64,000 nucleotides of DNA from positions 1 to 64,000 of the forward strand of contig JBFWRU010000013.1 of assembly GCA_050248735.1 (NCBI GenBank), in the 5' to 3' direction. Source of the DNA: JACKFE01 sp050248735. GTDB lineage: Bacteria; Nitrospirota; Nitrospiria; Nitrospirales; UBA8639. A model generated the notes under the pieces. That model was not told the DNA's origin. It was given only the letters and a program-made list of their open reading frames with translations, and did not search any database. The position numbers and the translations under genes are program-made. Below, in pieces: positions 35,583 through 44,285 of the stretch (positions are counted from its first letter, which is position 1; the number at the start of each line of letters is the position of its first letter).

Positions 35583-37547
35583 TTAAAAGTAGCCTTGAAA
35601 CATGGCAAGAATTTCATTGTCGGTGTCATGGTGAGTAAAGGAGGCTCGCAAAGCAAAATTTTTGGCGAATGTCCATCGTTGACCCACCGAAATGGGGATA
35701 TCATCAGATCGATCTCCGAGAGGATAGCTCAAATAACCGGCTGAGACCAGCCATTTCCAGGTAGGGGTGATGGTGGCCATCACCCCTCCCGATACGCCTC
35801 CGCCCACCCGGTGATTTTCGGCATAGGCGCCGCTGATGTTGGCATCAAATTCTCCAAAAAGAAAAAAGACCTCCCGTTGAAATATCTGCGTTTCCATGGC
35901 GCCTCCCACCCCACCATTGAAATGTCCGTTGGAGCAGAGATCGCAAGTCGATGTTTTCACGGTGTTCATTCCCACCTTGATTTTCCATGATGGTGAAATA
36001 AACAACGAATCTATAGGGGCCAAAGTCAGGACATTGGCAAAGGTAAAACGTTCTAATCGAAATTGATTCCGCCGGTGATAATGCCTAAATCCAAATTCGA
36101 ATAGCTCCAATTGGGCATCCTGAGTATATCCTGGGTCAGGGTCCAGGAGATCATGATAGGCAGCTCGTACGCTGACTTCTTCAAAAACTTCATCATTCCT
36201 CCATCCGCCTCCCACTCCGACTCTAAAGGTTTCGTGCCCGTATCCGGGAGAGAGAGAAAAGGGTTTTACATGAAAAGGAGTCGATGGGATCTGAATTTGA
36301 CTTCGCTTCACTAAAATAGATCGATTTTTGGTTTTGTAGTCTTCGGCATGGCCTGGATCCGTTGTGGCCTTATACCGTAATACGTCTGACGCAAAATCCA
36401 GAAGAAAGATTTGGCGTTGCTGTGGTAACTGAAGAAATTCGGACCGTGTTGTCAGGTGAGGATCATTCAGAAGTTTTGGCAGTAACGAGGTTTCTGATTC
36501 CTCTAAAGCATCGCGCTTCCGTTTGAGCAGGCTGCTGCGTGCGGGACGGTAAGAAACCTCATTGACCAATCCTTTCTGTCGAATGATCACACGAACTGTA
36601 TTGGCCGGAATCGTGGCAATAGGAAACTGGTCGATCAGATGGAGGTTCGGATCCGCTACCTCCAAGAGGGAAAGGATATGATAGGCACAATTTTCCTTGA
36701 AAAAGAAATAGTCGAAATAGGCATTCCCTAATTCCCACGTATGCATCAGTAGACGGTGATGTTGCTCCGGGGAAAAGTTTAAACGATATTCCCAAATATC
36801 CCGATTTTCAATATCCCGGTATTCCTTGACTTTCATATAATACGGAATGGTTGTGAAAAAACCCCGATATCCTCCAAAAATCCCTTTATAGGCGAATTCA
36901 ATGCCAGCATCCGGAGGAACGTCTGCAGCATAATTGATGGTATACGCTAAGATATTGGTTTCTGAAGTCTGGCCTTTTTGGTCAATCCGTAAAAAGGAGT
37001 GGCCGAACATTGAAGCCGGATTATCCATATAGGCGGAGGGGAAAATTACCGAAATGGAGGCGGGGTTCAGTTCCTGGAGCCAATGCTCAAACCGTGCGCA
37101 TGGTTGAGGGACGAGTTTTGTCTCATGGAAATGTAATGTTTCTTTAAGCCAGTGATACCGGGCTACAAAGGCGCATTGTGCTGGCTGTTGGGAACGGCCA
37201 ACTAAGGCATCAGAGAAAAAATAGGTCAGAGTGGCGTGTAATTCGGCCTCCGGGTCGGTTTTCCCAGTGGGTGCCAGAAAAAAATCGGGATCATCGACTT
37301 GGCTGGTGTAGCCGCTTCCCCAGTTTTTACGGTAATGGAGTAATAAGTGCCAGTAGCGGTTCTGGTGAAGATCTAGGGCGCTGGCCTGCTGAATCAGTTC
37401 TTGCAGATAAGGAGAACTAGACTCTTGTGCCTTGACCTCCACTGGGAAAAACAGGAGAGCAAGGAAAATAAGAAGAATGTTTACCACATCATGGGAATGG
37501 AAAAGGAAAGAGAGGCTCCGGCTTGAGAAGCCGGAGCCTGAAAGCAC
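35583..37547 (-). CDS. DUF4105 (Lnb N-terminal periplasmic domain) protein
   Basis: Up to 654 aa. A signal segment (LLIFLALLFFPVEVKA) precedes a large periplasmic domain with the DUF4105 marks: SVIFPSAYMDNPASMFGHSFLRID, NYAADVPPDAGIEFAYKGIFGG, and FFKENCAYHILSLLEVA. The last ~230 residues look like beta strands of an outer-membrane-type barrel, ending FALRASFTHHDT...YF. The true start is unclear: the open frame begins with GTG at 37547, inside which lies a terminator hairpin; a GTG at 37487 would start the protein directly at the signal segment. The Cys/His pair (MFGHSF and KENCAYH) looks like a possible NlpC/P60-type active site. Paired with the DUF3015 gene. Confidence 0.85.
   Translation of the reverse strand: MLSGSGFSSRSLSFLFHSHDVVNILLIFLALLFFPVEVKAQESSSPYLQELIQQASALDLHQNRYWHLLLHYRKNWGSGYTSQVDDPDFFLAPTGKTDPEAELHATLTYFFSDALVGRSQQPAQCAFVARYHWLKETLHFHETKLVPQPCARFEHWLQELNPASISVIFPSAYMDNPASMFGHSFLRIDQKGQTSETNILAYTINYAADVPPDAGIEFAYKGIFGGYRGFFTTIPYYMKVKEYRDIENRDIWEYRLNFSPEQHHRLLMHTWELGNAYFDYFFFKENCAYHILSLLEVADPNLHLIDQFPIATIPANTVRVIIRQKGLVNEVSYRPARSSLLKRKRDALEESETSLLPKLLNDPHLTTRSEFLQLPQQRQIFLLDFASDVLRYKATTDPGHAEDYKTKNRSILVKRSQIQIPSTPFHVKPFSLSPGYGHETFRVGVGGGWRNDEVFEEVSVRAAYHDLLDPDPGYTQDAQLELFEFGFRHYHRRNQFRLERFTFANVLTLAPIDSLFISPSWKIKVGMNTVKTSTCDLCSNGHFNGGVGGAMETQIFQREVFFLFGEFDANISGAYAENHRVGGGVSGGVMATITPTWKWLVSAGYLSYPLGDRSDDIPISVGQRWTFAKNFALRASFTHHDTDNEILAMFQGYF
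37514..37538 (-). terminator. Hairpin terminator between DUF3015 and DUF4105 genes
   Basis: A perfect 11-bp GC-rich stem (37528-37538 with 37514-37524), loop of 3 nt, then on the minus strand TCTCTTTCCTTTT. It lies ~10 nt after the DUF3015 stop and overlaps the longest open frame of the DUF4105 gene. Confidence 0.6.
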
Positions 37548-38066
37548 CTATTTCGATGTCGTGGCTTGAGCCAACAAGGGATGGTCAATCATGGCATCAT
37601 GGATAGCTTTCACCACTGCCTTGGGAGAGGTTTCGCCCTCCTGAACCAGCGTGGTGTATTTCTCTTGGGTCATGGCAAAGAACGCCGATCGTTGGTCGGC
37701 TGGGATACCCATCAGGGAGGCCAATGCGGTGAGATGTTCTCCCTGGCCTTGGGCCATTTCTTGCGACAAATTGTCGAAATTAATAGCCGCAAACACGTTC
37801 ACTTTTTCGTTTTGAGCAATTTGTCCATCATTGGTACAGCCGGATGTTCCGGAACTAATCCCAAATGTTTGGGAGCCGAAGGTTCCGTTTGTGGTAGCCA
37901 TCAGGACTTGTGGAGCAATATGCTTCTGGTTTGAATAATCACTCCAGGCTAATTTCCCAAGACCACAGCCAGGTCCGTTATCCGGATTCGGAGCAGCCAG
38001 GGATGTTCCTACCCCGCCCAGCATTAATGCAAGGGCTGCCAATGCGACAACTGTTCGGTTAACCAT
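37548..38066 (-). CDS. DUF3015 family exported protein
   Basis: A 172-aa protein. The ATG at 38066 follows GAGGAGG and gives a clear signal peptide (VVALAALALMLGGVGTSLA). The mature start NPDNGPGCGLGKLAWSDY, then APQVLMATTNGTFGSQTFGI and SGTSGC, are the DUF3015 signature, with a Cys pair. DUF3015 genes usually sit beside DUF4105 genes, as here; the function of the pair is not known. A good promoter lies just upstream, and an extension to 38126 would start inside its -10 box, so it is excluded. Confidence 0.9.
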   Translation of the reverse strand: MVNRTVVALAALALMLGGVGTSLAAPNPDNGPGCGLGKLAWSDYSNQKHIAPQVLMATTNGTFGSQTFGISSGTSGCTNDGQIAQNEKVNVFAAINFDNLSQEMAQGQGEHLTALASLMGIPADQRSAFFAMTQEKYTTLVQEGETSPKAVVKAIHDAMIDHPLLAQATTSK

Positions 38067-38124
38067 ACTGTTCCTCCTCGTTTGGTGATTAGAGAAAAAG
38101 GAATTTAAACGACCCGTGAAGAGC

Positions 38125-38152
38125 ATTATAACAAAAACTTCAATTTTTCAAA
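38125..38152 (-). promoter_or_regulatory. Sigma-70-type promoter of the DUF3015/DUF4105 pair
   Basis: On the minus strand: -35 TTTGAA (38147-38152), 16-nt spacer, perfect -10 TATAAT (38125-38130) with the extended TG motif in front. The leader to the ATG at 38066 would be ~50 nt. Confidence 0.6.
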
Positions 38153-38212
38153 GCAGTTTATGCCTGATTTGAGGCATTTAATCAATGGTTCTTTAAATTT
38201 CTGAACTTTTCT

Positions 38213-39274
38213 TTACAAAGAACAATCGGCGGTTTTCCTTCCATTGGTTGTGGGCTCGATTAGTTCCATGGAAGTGGCAGGAAATTTCGTGAGTAACTGT
38301 TGCAACGTGTGTTGGGCTTTTTCATATCGTGGATGAAGGGCTCTGAGTTCGTTTAACGTGAACAATGCCTGGTTTATTTGCCCTGTTTCTACAAATAGGG
38401 TGGTGAGGTGCAGCCATGCTGAAAGATGGCCAGGGTTGTGTTCTACAAGGTCCTGGAGGGTTCTGATGGCTTCTTGGGGGTGCCCTTCAGCAAAATGACG
38501 GTCGGCAAAATGCGAGTACATGTGTAATTCGAAGTGGGAGAATTCATCAGAAATGGGTCCCAATTCAAGCCATTGTAAAGAGGAATTGTGTAAACCTGGA
38601 AGAGAGCGGCCTTCTTTGTTGTTTATGGTCATGATGAAATCATGATCCGGGACTTCTGCGAGATCCTTGGGGCTACATGGAGCGGCAAGATCAATCGAAA
38701 ACCCATTTCGGTGTAATTTGTCGCAGACCTCCAATACGGTATAGCGTCTTATCCCGATGGTATCCTCAGGGGAAGTATCTAAGAAAGAGCCCAAGGGGAG
38801 TTGGAAAAGAAAGTATCCGTGCGGTTTAAGAATACGATGGGTTTCCTCTAAATATCGTTCAAAAACTGGCCGAGGCATATGTTGAAATGCCACATACGAA
38901 TATACAAGATCAAAGTGGTTGTCAGGGAAATCCTGGAGGTCGATTCCTGATGTTTCATGGGTGGTGATATGAGGATAATTCTCCAGCCAAGCTTTGCTTT
39001 GGGCAATCATTTCGGATGATACATCCACGCCAACCAGTTCCTTGAAATACGGAGCCAGTGCCTTGAGAACCCGTCCAATGCCGCATCCAATATCCATGAC
39101 TCGCCAGGAAGATGAGTGACGCCTGTGAAGTCTCCTGAGAAGTGCCTGAGCGGTGGCCTCCCCCGAGCGCGTAAAAGCGGCTTCAGAATGATAGTCCTCC
39201 GTAGCTATCCAAAATCGCGCATGATGTTGAGCTCGGCGGTTCCAATCCCGTTTCATTTTTTCTGAAAGATTCAT
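38213..39274 (-). CDS. SAM-dependent methyltransferase with a C-terminal TPR region
   Basis: A 353-aa protein. Residues ~55-175 form a class I methyltransferase: VMDIGCGIGRVLKAL (motif I), LVGVDVSSEMI, FDLVYSYVAFQHMP and RILKPHGYFLFQL. Residues ~255-335 contain two tetratricopeptide-like units (GHPQEAIRTLQDLVEHNPGH; GQINQALFTLNELRALHPRY). Substrate unknown; the TPR part suggests a protein partner. AGGTAGGG upstream of the ATG may be the RBS. Confidence 0.85.
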   Translation of the reverse strand: MNLSEKMKRDWNRRAQHHARFWIATEDYHSEAAFTRSGEATAQALLRRLHRRHSSSWRVMDIGCGIGRVLKALAPYFKELVGVDVSSEMIAQSKAWLENYPHITTHETSGIDLQDFPDNHFDLVYSYVAFQHMPRPVFERYLEETHRILKPHGYFLFQLPLGSFLDTSPEDTIGIRRYTVLEVCDKLHRNGFSIDLAAPCSPKDLAEVPDHDFIMTINNKEGRSLPGLHNSSLQWLELGPISDEFSHFELHMYSHFADRHFAEGHPQEAIRTLQDLVEHNPGHLSAWLHLTTLFVETGQINQALFTLNELRALHPRYEKAQHTLQQLLTKFPATSMELIEPTTNGRKTADCSL

Positions 39275-39626
39275 CAGTTACCCTACCTAAAAAATAAAAG
39301 GCCAATGAGTTGTTCACTGTTTCACCGATGGAACGACTGGGGGGTCGAAATTTTCAAATCCAACAAGAATGAAATTTTGTCAATTTTCCAGGCCGGAAAT
39401 TATCAGATAGTTTCATTGTGGGAGATAGCAAATTGGTTGCCAACTTTGTATTGAAAAAACAGAATTAAAAATCATAGAGAAATGCTGGCGAATTTTAAAA
39501 GGGGAATTTCCGTAGATTGAAAAATGGAACTATTCACTATCTAGTCTAGGTAAGAGTTGGTCGGATTTACAGGCAAGCTCTGCCCAGAAGAAAGGAAAGT
39601 GAAAATGGAAAAGTGGGATAATCGCG
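39275..39626. other. AT-rich intergenic region
   Basis: About 350 nt, AT-rich, without a frame, hairpin or repeat that I can support. It should contain the promoter of the methyltransferase gene. Confidence 0.35.
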
Positions 39627-40118
39627 TTAAATAAAGAGATCGATTTTCCGAGTTGTCTGAAAGGATGATTCTTCTTCACTTTTTTCTTGGAGATCTCTTC
39701 TGGCTTTCATTTCCATGATAGATGCCGAGGTTGCCACGGCATGATCCTGGGAGGATGGGTCGGCAGGAGCCAGAGCGGCACGACGAATTTGTTGGGCTTT
39801 ACGTATAGTGGCATTCGGGTCCCCTTGGACAGGGGAAGTATCAATATTGACTTCTCCTCCTACGGCATATTGTTTCCCGTCTGGCCCGGTTTGGTAGGAA
39901 AAATTTGCGCCCCCAGTCGCCAATCCCCCGGCAGCTGCAAGGTGAGCTTGTTCATGCCTGTGAACTTTTTGATCACGAATTTTTAATTTTACCGTGTCAG
40001 TTTTGGTTCCATGCTGTGCGGTCTTCTCTGAGGGATTGAGAGACGCCTGAATTTTTTGAGTGCCGGGTTTCAGCGTAAAGAAATAATGGGAAGTCGTAGT
40101 AGAGGATTCAACACGCAT
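39627..40118 (-). CDS. SprA-related putative metalloprotease-like protein
   Basis: A 163-aa cytoplasmic protein. Its centre is the SprA-related domain: KVHRHEQAHLAAAGG carries an HExxH zinc motif (HEQAH), then SYQTGPDGKQYAVGGEVNID, SPVQGDPNATIRKAQQIRRAALAPADPSSQD. This block is highly conserved in the family (also called CJM1_0395-type putative metalloproteases). Catalysis has, as far as I know, not been shown for the family. No RBS is clear. No operon partner. Confidence 0.85.
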   Translation of the reverse strand: MRVESSTTTSHYFFTLKPGTQKIQASLNPSEKTAQHGTKTDTVKLKIRDQKVHRHEQAHLAAAGGLATGGANFSYQTGPDGKQYAVGGEVNIDTSPVQGDPNATIRKAQQIRRAALAPADPSSQDHAVATSASIMEMKARRDLQEKSEEESSFQTTRKIDLFI

Positions 40119-40454
40119 GAGGAGATAGCTGATAAGAATTATCGGAAAGTGAGATGAGAAATTGATATCTAGGGATTAAATTAATTTTAATCGATTGCCC
40201 TCTGGGCGGGAAATACATCAAATGGGATTGTGTCTTAAGGTAAAATTTCTAGGTAATATTTTTTGCCCACCATAGCTCCCCCTGCAATGCAGGGGAGGCC
40301 TGACTATGAAGGAATCAATAGGTTTCTCTGAAAGAACAGTTGCCGAAGGTAGGGCACTGCTGTAAGTCTTTGCCCAATATTGGTAAGGAAGCACCTTCAT
40401 ATTCATAGGGGTAATAGAGGAAATAGAGCAATTTCTTTTCATGAAGATGTCATT
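40119..40454. other. Intergenic region with nested inverted repeats
   Basis: About 335 nt. There is a GC hairpin CCCCTGCAATGCAGGGG near 40280-40296 and nested pairs GAAGGT (40345-40350) with ACCTTC (40393-40398) and GGGCA (40352-40356) with TGCCC (40371-40375). A 74-codon minus-strand frame here has no support. Confidence 0.35.
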
Positions 40455-40712
40455 TTATTTACAGTGACGTCTCAGCTTTTTAATAATGCTTTCCGGCTCT
40501 ATGACTGGCTTTTGTGGCCACAAAGTGAGAGCACTTAATAAAATGCTGAGAGTAATCAGTAAGATAACGGTAGTTGTGGTGTCGGGCCGGTTCAGTTGGT
40601 CCAGGTACAGGCTTTGGACGCTGGCTAGTACCTGATCCGCGGCCGACACTCCACCTAATAACATCATGGTCATAATCGACCCAATCACCATCCCACCAAA
40701 TATTTTTAACAT
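40455..40712 (-). CDS. Small two-helix membrane protein
   Basis: An 85-aa protein. The ATG at 40712 has AAGGGAG upstream. A first hydrophobic segment at residues ~3-24 (FGGMVIGSIMTMMLLGGVSA) may be a cleaved signal, with AADQV after it. A second helix lies at ~46-64 (TTTVILLITLSILLSALTLW), followed by a basic cytosolic tail. Family not recognised. Confidence 0.6.
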   Translation of the reverse strand: MLKIFGGMVIGSIMTMMLLGGVSAADQVLASVQSLYLDQLNRPDTTTTVILLITLSILLSALTLWPQKPVIEPESIIKKLRRHCK

Positions 40713-41030
40713 GTCATGCTCCCTTATAAATAAGGACAACTTAGGAAAATGGGAAGTACTTCGCATTTGATCAATTCTTTGTAGATTTACCGTTTCCCAC
40801 CATTTCGCAGGGCATTCTCAACGTGGGCAGAGGAAACATATTTACCTGTTGTGTCTCACTTTATTCAGAAAGAAGGACTTCTGAAATACCGCAGATGAGG
40901 TAGAAAGCTAGGGTAAAAAGGCGTAGCTTAGACTTTAGATGAATGGTTGAGTTTCCCCAATGTGGTGGGGAGATCATAAGGCGGTGAATGTGAAAACGAA
41001 GAAGGTCGGAAGAAGGGGAGTTAGGTAGGT
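40713..41030. other. Intergenic region without recognised features
   Basis: About 320 nt between a small membrane protein gene and a response regulator, both on the minus strand. I see no gene, repeat or clear terminator. Confidence 0.35.
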
Positions 41031-41429
41031 TTAACGATCCAACGCGAGCTGAACCATGGAAACAAACTCACTGAAATTGCAAGGTTTATCTAAAACCGCA
41101 AATACTCCTGCCCGCCTGGCTCGGGCTTTGTCTTGATCATCTAAGTTTCCACTTAAAAGAATGACTGGAGGTGGGATAGAAGTATTTTGATTTCCCTGAA
41201 GTTGATCAATGAAATCGAGCCCCCCCAGGACAGGCATTTGGTTGTCGCTCACAATGAGATCCGCATGATCTTTCGAGAGCCACTGAAGGGCTTCTTTCCC
41301 ATTTGTCACTTCCCGGCAGTCTAATCCTTGTGACTCCAGGACCATTCGCAAGGCTTCTCGGGCATTCCGGTCGTCATCGACCAATAACACTTTTTTAGCA
41401 ATTGATGAGGTCATCATAGATGAAGCCAT
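41031..41429 (-). CDS. Single-domain response regulator (CheY-like)
   Basis: A 132-aa receiver domain only. The acidic pair is in VLLVDDDRNA, the phospho-acceptor Asp in LIVSDNQMP, the Thr/Ser position in VILLSGN, and the conserved Lys in LDKPCNF. No output domain, so it probably signals by protein contact. No histidine kinase is nearby. The start could be the ATG at 41429 or a later one at 41414; neither has a clear RBS. Confidence 0.9.
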   Translation of the reverse strand: MASSMMTSSIAKKVLLVDDDRNAREALRMVLESQGLDCREVTNGKEALQWLSKDHADLIVSDNQMPVLGGLDFIDQLQGNQNTSIPPPVILLSGNLDDQDKARARRAGVFAVLDKPCNFSEFVSMVQLALDR

Positions 41430-41584
41430 GTGGTCTGAAAGTGATATATGACTTTTTCTTAACCCTAACCCATTACATGACGGGATGGTCTATCCTCCAA
41501 ATGGCCTAGCTGCAATCTTTTCCACATCTTGGTCTTTTTGAGAACGTAGATAAACTATTTTACGCTCATTAATGAGCAATTTCT

Positions 41585-41833
41585 TTATTGAACCGAAGCT
41601 GGAACTTGCTGCCAGCCTTTCCTTTCCATGCACGCTTCAAAGGTATAAACCTGCTTTGGCATAGTGCTTTCTCCAGTTCCTAATAAAACCCGTTGACAGG
41701 TATCTTTGTCGCTGGAAAAGGACGTTGCGGTGGCACCAGGTTTATACCACTTAACTGATGTGGAAAAACAGCCGGTGAAGGAGCATAAGAGTAATAACAA
41801 AACCACCCAGACTATGGTATTTGGCACTTTCAT
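41585..41833 (-). CDS. Small lipoprotein
   Basis: An 82-aa protein with a signal peptide (TIVWVVLLLLLCSFTGC) whose lipobox ends at Cys ~20. The mature part is ~60 polar residues with two more cysteines (DTCQRV and EACMERKGW) and a closing RKGWQQV, a pattern common in short lipoproteins. AAGGAG sits directly before the ATG at 41833 but 6 nt before a GTG at 41827, so translation may start at that GTG two codons later. Function unknown. Confidence 0.7.
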   Translation of the reverse strand: MKVPNTIVWVVLLLLLCSFTGCFSTSVKWYKPGATATSFSSDKDTCQRVLLGTGESTMPKQVYTFEACMERKGWQQVPASVQ

Positions 41834-41957
41834 CTCCTTGTCAAGAATAAGACTCCAAAGGAGGAGGAATATAAACACTTTTGGGAATTATTTCAATTCA
41901 AGAGGATTCCGCTGGCTCCAGAGTCAAAGGCACATTTGGCTCTTATCGTTTTAGGTG

Positions 41958-42743
41958 TCAAAGATGCTCACTTAATTGCCCGAGGGCCCATGATGACCAA
42001 AAATGAACGGTAGGGGTAGGGTCAGTGTCTCGGGATTGTTGGAGGGCGGCAATTTCTCCTTTTCCTCCCAATTTTCCAAGCCGATAGGCTGCCTCTGCCC
42101 TCACACCAACATTAGGATCCTGAAGAAGAAGCGTGCGTAAGAGCAGTAACCCACGGGGGTCTCCCAATTCTCCCAACCCGGCCATGGCAGTTTGCCGAGT
42201 AAATGGGGCTGGGCTCTGAGCGGCCTCAAGAAAGACTCCATACGAGAAGGGGAATGAAAAATGAGATAGCGCCTGAACAATAGCTTGTTGAGTGGAAGGG
42301 GTTGCAATACTCAAGGCTTGCTCTAATACCTTCAGGACTTCTTCAGAAGCCGGAGTTCGACCCAATGCCAGTGCGGCCGTTTGTTTCACCTTCTCAGAGG
42401 GATCCGCTAATGATCGAACCAGGGCGACGATGGCTTCCTGGCTGAGATGATCTCCAAGGTTCCCTAAGGCCCAGGCACTCCATTGACGAACTTCCTCATC
42501 CTGGTCGGTAAGGGATTCGACCAACCCGGTGATAGAGGTAGGATCAGAAATTTTACCAAGGGATAACGCAGCCGTTCGGCGGACCTCAGGTTGAGAGTCA
42601 TGAAGGAGGGTTATTAACCGCTGGCTAATCTTGTCAGGAGGTTCTGGAGGAGTCTCCTGAATACATCCGGTGGCTACAATACATGCCACACCGATGAGGG
42701 GTAGTCCGAGGACACGAGAAAGGAAGGAAGGTGGGCCTGCCAC
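41958..42743 (-). CDS. HEAT-repeat lipoprotein
   Basis: A 261-aa protein from the GTG at 42743, 7 nt after the stop of the TatA/B gene. The longer open frame to 42935 would overlap tatA deeply and is rejected. A signal segment (VLGLPLIGVACIVATGC) ends in a lipobox. Five or six HEAT-type helical repeats follow, e.g. SQPEVRRTAALSLGKISDP, DEEVRQWSAWALGNLGD, PNVGVRAEAAYRLGKLGG. Such alpha-solenoids bind proteins. Coupling to the Tat component suggests a role at the envelope; that is inference. Confidence 0.8.
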   Translation of the reverse strand: MAGPPSFLSRVLGLPLIGVACIVATGCIQETPPEPPDKISQRLITLLHDSQPEVRRTAALSLGKISDPTSITGLVESLTDQDEEVRQWSAWALGNLGDHLSQEAIVALVRSLADPSEKVKQTAALALGRTPASEEVLKVLEQALSIATPSTQQAIVQALSHFSFPFSYGVFLEAAQSPAPFTRQTAMAGLGELGDPRGLLLLRTLLLQDPNVGVRAEAAYRLGKLGGKGEIAALQQSRDTDPTPTVHFWSSWALGQLSEHL

Positions 42744-42750
42744 AAAGACG

Positions 42751-43545
42751 CTAGGCAGAACCGGATGGTTCCTTGGGGGGTGGAGATTGCTTGGCCACTT
42801 CAATGGTATCCTGCATTTCTTTTTCAGCCGCCTGAAGTTCAGCTTGGATGGATCGCATTTGAGGATCAACCGAATTCCGGATATCGGCCGCTGCATCCTT
42901 AAACGTACGGACGGTACTACCCAAACTTTCTCCAAGCGATTGCATGTCTTGTGAAGCGAATTCCGATTTTTTGGCCTTCAAGGCAGCTTGCTGGGCTTGG
43001 ACGCGAGCCACGGCCTGTTTATTAACAACAGCCGCAGGTCGTTTCGCCAAGGGTTTGACCTGGGCTGCTTGAGGTAACCGTGGATATTGGGCTGAGACAA
43101 CCGGAGGAGGTGCGGCCTGGCGATCTTCCATGGTCAAGGGCGAATTTTCGGCACCCTGAGACGTTGAAGAAGGCTGAGAAGGAGCAGAAGTTGCAGCCTT
43201 GGGGGTCACAACCTGAGGGCCAGCACCCTGATAAAGAAGGGCAGCCGTTGTGCCAGGAGTCATCTCCGGCCCAGGCTGATAGGGCTGGTTTTTCGGCGGG
43301 GAAGGGGGAGTATCTTGTTGCTGGGCTATTGGGGGAGAGACTGCAGGCTCAGCAGATTGAGAAGGTTTGGCAGGGTCAGGGACATTGGGATCGATTTCTG
43401 GAGGAATTTCACTGACTTCCTTTTTGAAGCCTTTCAGGGCTTTTCCCACACCTTCCCCTATTTGAGGCAATCGTCCGGCCCCGAAAATAATGAGGATTAT
43501 CACGAGGATAATCATTAACTCTGAAAACCCCATTGTCCCAAACAC
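42751..43545 (-). CDS. tatA: TatA/TatB-family protein with a long Pro/Ala/Gln-rich tail
   Basis: A 264-aa protein. Residues 1-45 are a classic TatA/B N terminus: MFGTMGFSELMIILVIILII, the hinge FGAGRLPQIGEG, and an amphipathic helix VGKALKGFKKEV. The family is usually 60-170 aa; here ~150 Pro/Ala/Gln-rich residues follow, then a helical, acidic-basic C terminus (residues ~195-255). It starts with GTG, AAGGA upstream. TatA/TatB form the twin-arginine export pore; whether this is A or B type cannot be settled from the short domain. tatC is not in the window. Confidence 0.85.
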   Translation of the reverse strand: MFGTMGFSELMIILVIILIIFGAGRLPQIGEGVGKALKGFKKEVSEIPPEIDPNVPDPAKPSQSAEPAVSPPIAQQQDTPPSPPKNQPYQPGPEMTPGTTAALLYQGAGPQVVTPKAATSAPSQPSSTSQGAENSPLTMEDRQAAPPPVVSAQYPRLPQAAQVKPLAKRPAAVVNKQAVARVQAQQAALKAKKSEFASQDMQSLGESLGSTVRTFKDAAADIRNSVDPQMRSIQAELQAAEKEMQDTIEVAKQSPPPKEPSGSA

Positions 43546-43713
43546 GACGGGTTAATCCTTCCTTCTTTTCCGCCAAATTTCGCTCATAATCTCTTTCGAC
43601 TCTATCTTCCCTGATTGACGAGTGTCAACCCAAATAGGGTAGTCTTCACAGAGGCTAAAGAATGGAATTGTTGGCCTTAATTGTCTGTTTGCAAACTCAT
43701 AGAAAATCTGAAC

Positions 43714-44190
43714 ATGTCTCTCCTGACCACACCACAAATACCCCTATTTCGAATTACGTTATTTTATGGGCCAGAGGCCGTTGTCGGTGCTTCCAATACA
43801 ATACACTGTGTCTTTAATGTCAAAAAACGAAGCTGGAAAGGTGGAGTCCAAGTCGGGATTCAGTTGAAACGTTCCCAATTGGAGACCATGAATCAGCAAT
43901 TCAATTATGTCTCGTGGTTGGGGCAGGTTCTCCAGAAGATTCCGGCTGAAGATCGCCTGATCTACCAACAAAAGGGAGAGGACCTTTTGACGCAATTGAT
44001 TTGCTTCTACAAATTGCAGGAATATATTCGTCAGGGCATTCAACAGGAGAATGTTCAGGTGAGCCCTGAACAACTTTTCCAAGAAACCCAGGAAACTGTT
44101 TATCAGCAAATGGAGGATATTAAACGGCAAATCCTGGTTGAATTGGATATTGTGGAGGGTTTTGATCCACAACATACCTCTGAGGCATAG
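43714..44190 (+). CDS. Hypothetical cytoplasmic protein
   Basis: A 158-aa protein from an ATG at 43714 (the open frame extends up to 43681). The first part is beta-like (IPLFRITLFYGPEAVVGASN, then GGVQVGIQLKRSQLETMN). The second part is helical and Gln/Glu-rich (KGEDLLTQLICFYKLQEYIR, QLFQETQETVYQQMEDIKRQ), probably a coiled coil. No signal peptide. I do not recognise the family; the amphipathic composition argues that it is a real gene. Confidence 0.6.
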   Translation: MSLLTTPQIPLFRITLFYGPEAVVGASNTIHCVFNVKKRSWKGGVQVGIQLKRSQLETMNQQFNYVSWLGQVLQKIPAEDRLIYQQKGEDLLTQLICFYKLQEYIRQGIQQENVQVSPEQLFQETQETVYQQMEDIKRQILVELDIVEGFDPQHTSEA

Positions 44191-44285
44191 AGTTTGCTAT
44201 AATTCACAAGGCTAACGATGATTCAGGGCCAAGGCCTAATTTAAATACATACAGTCGATTGATTGGACAAAAGGAGGGCATATTT

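Noticed and set aside
40218..40442. 74-codon minus-strand frame in the SprA-related/small membrane protein gap
   Set aside because: No RBS, no domain; overlaps nested inverted repeats that look more like RNA structure.
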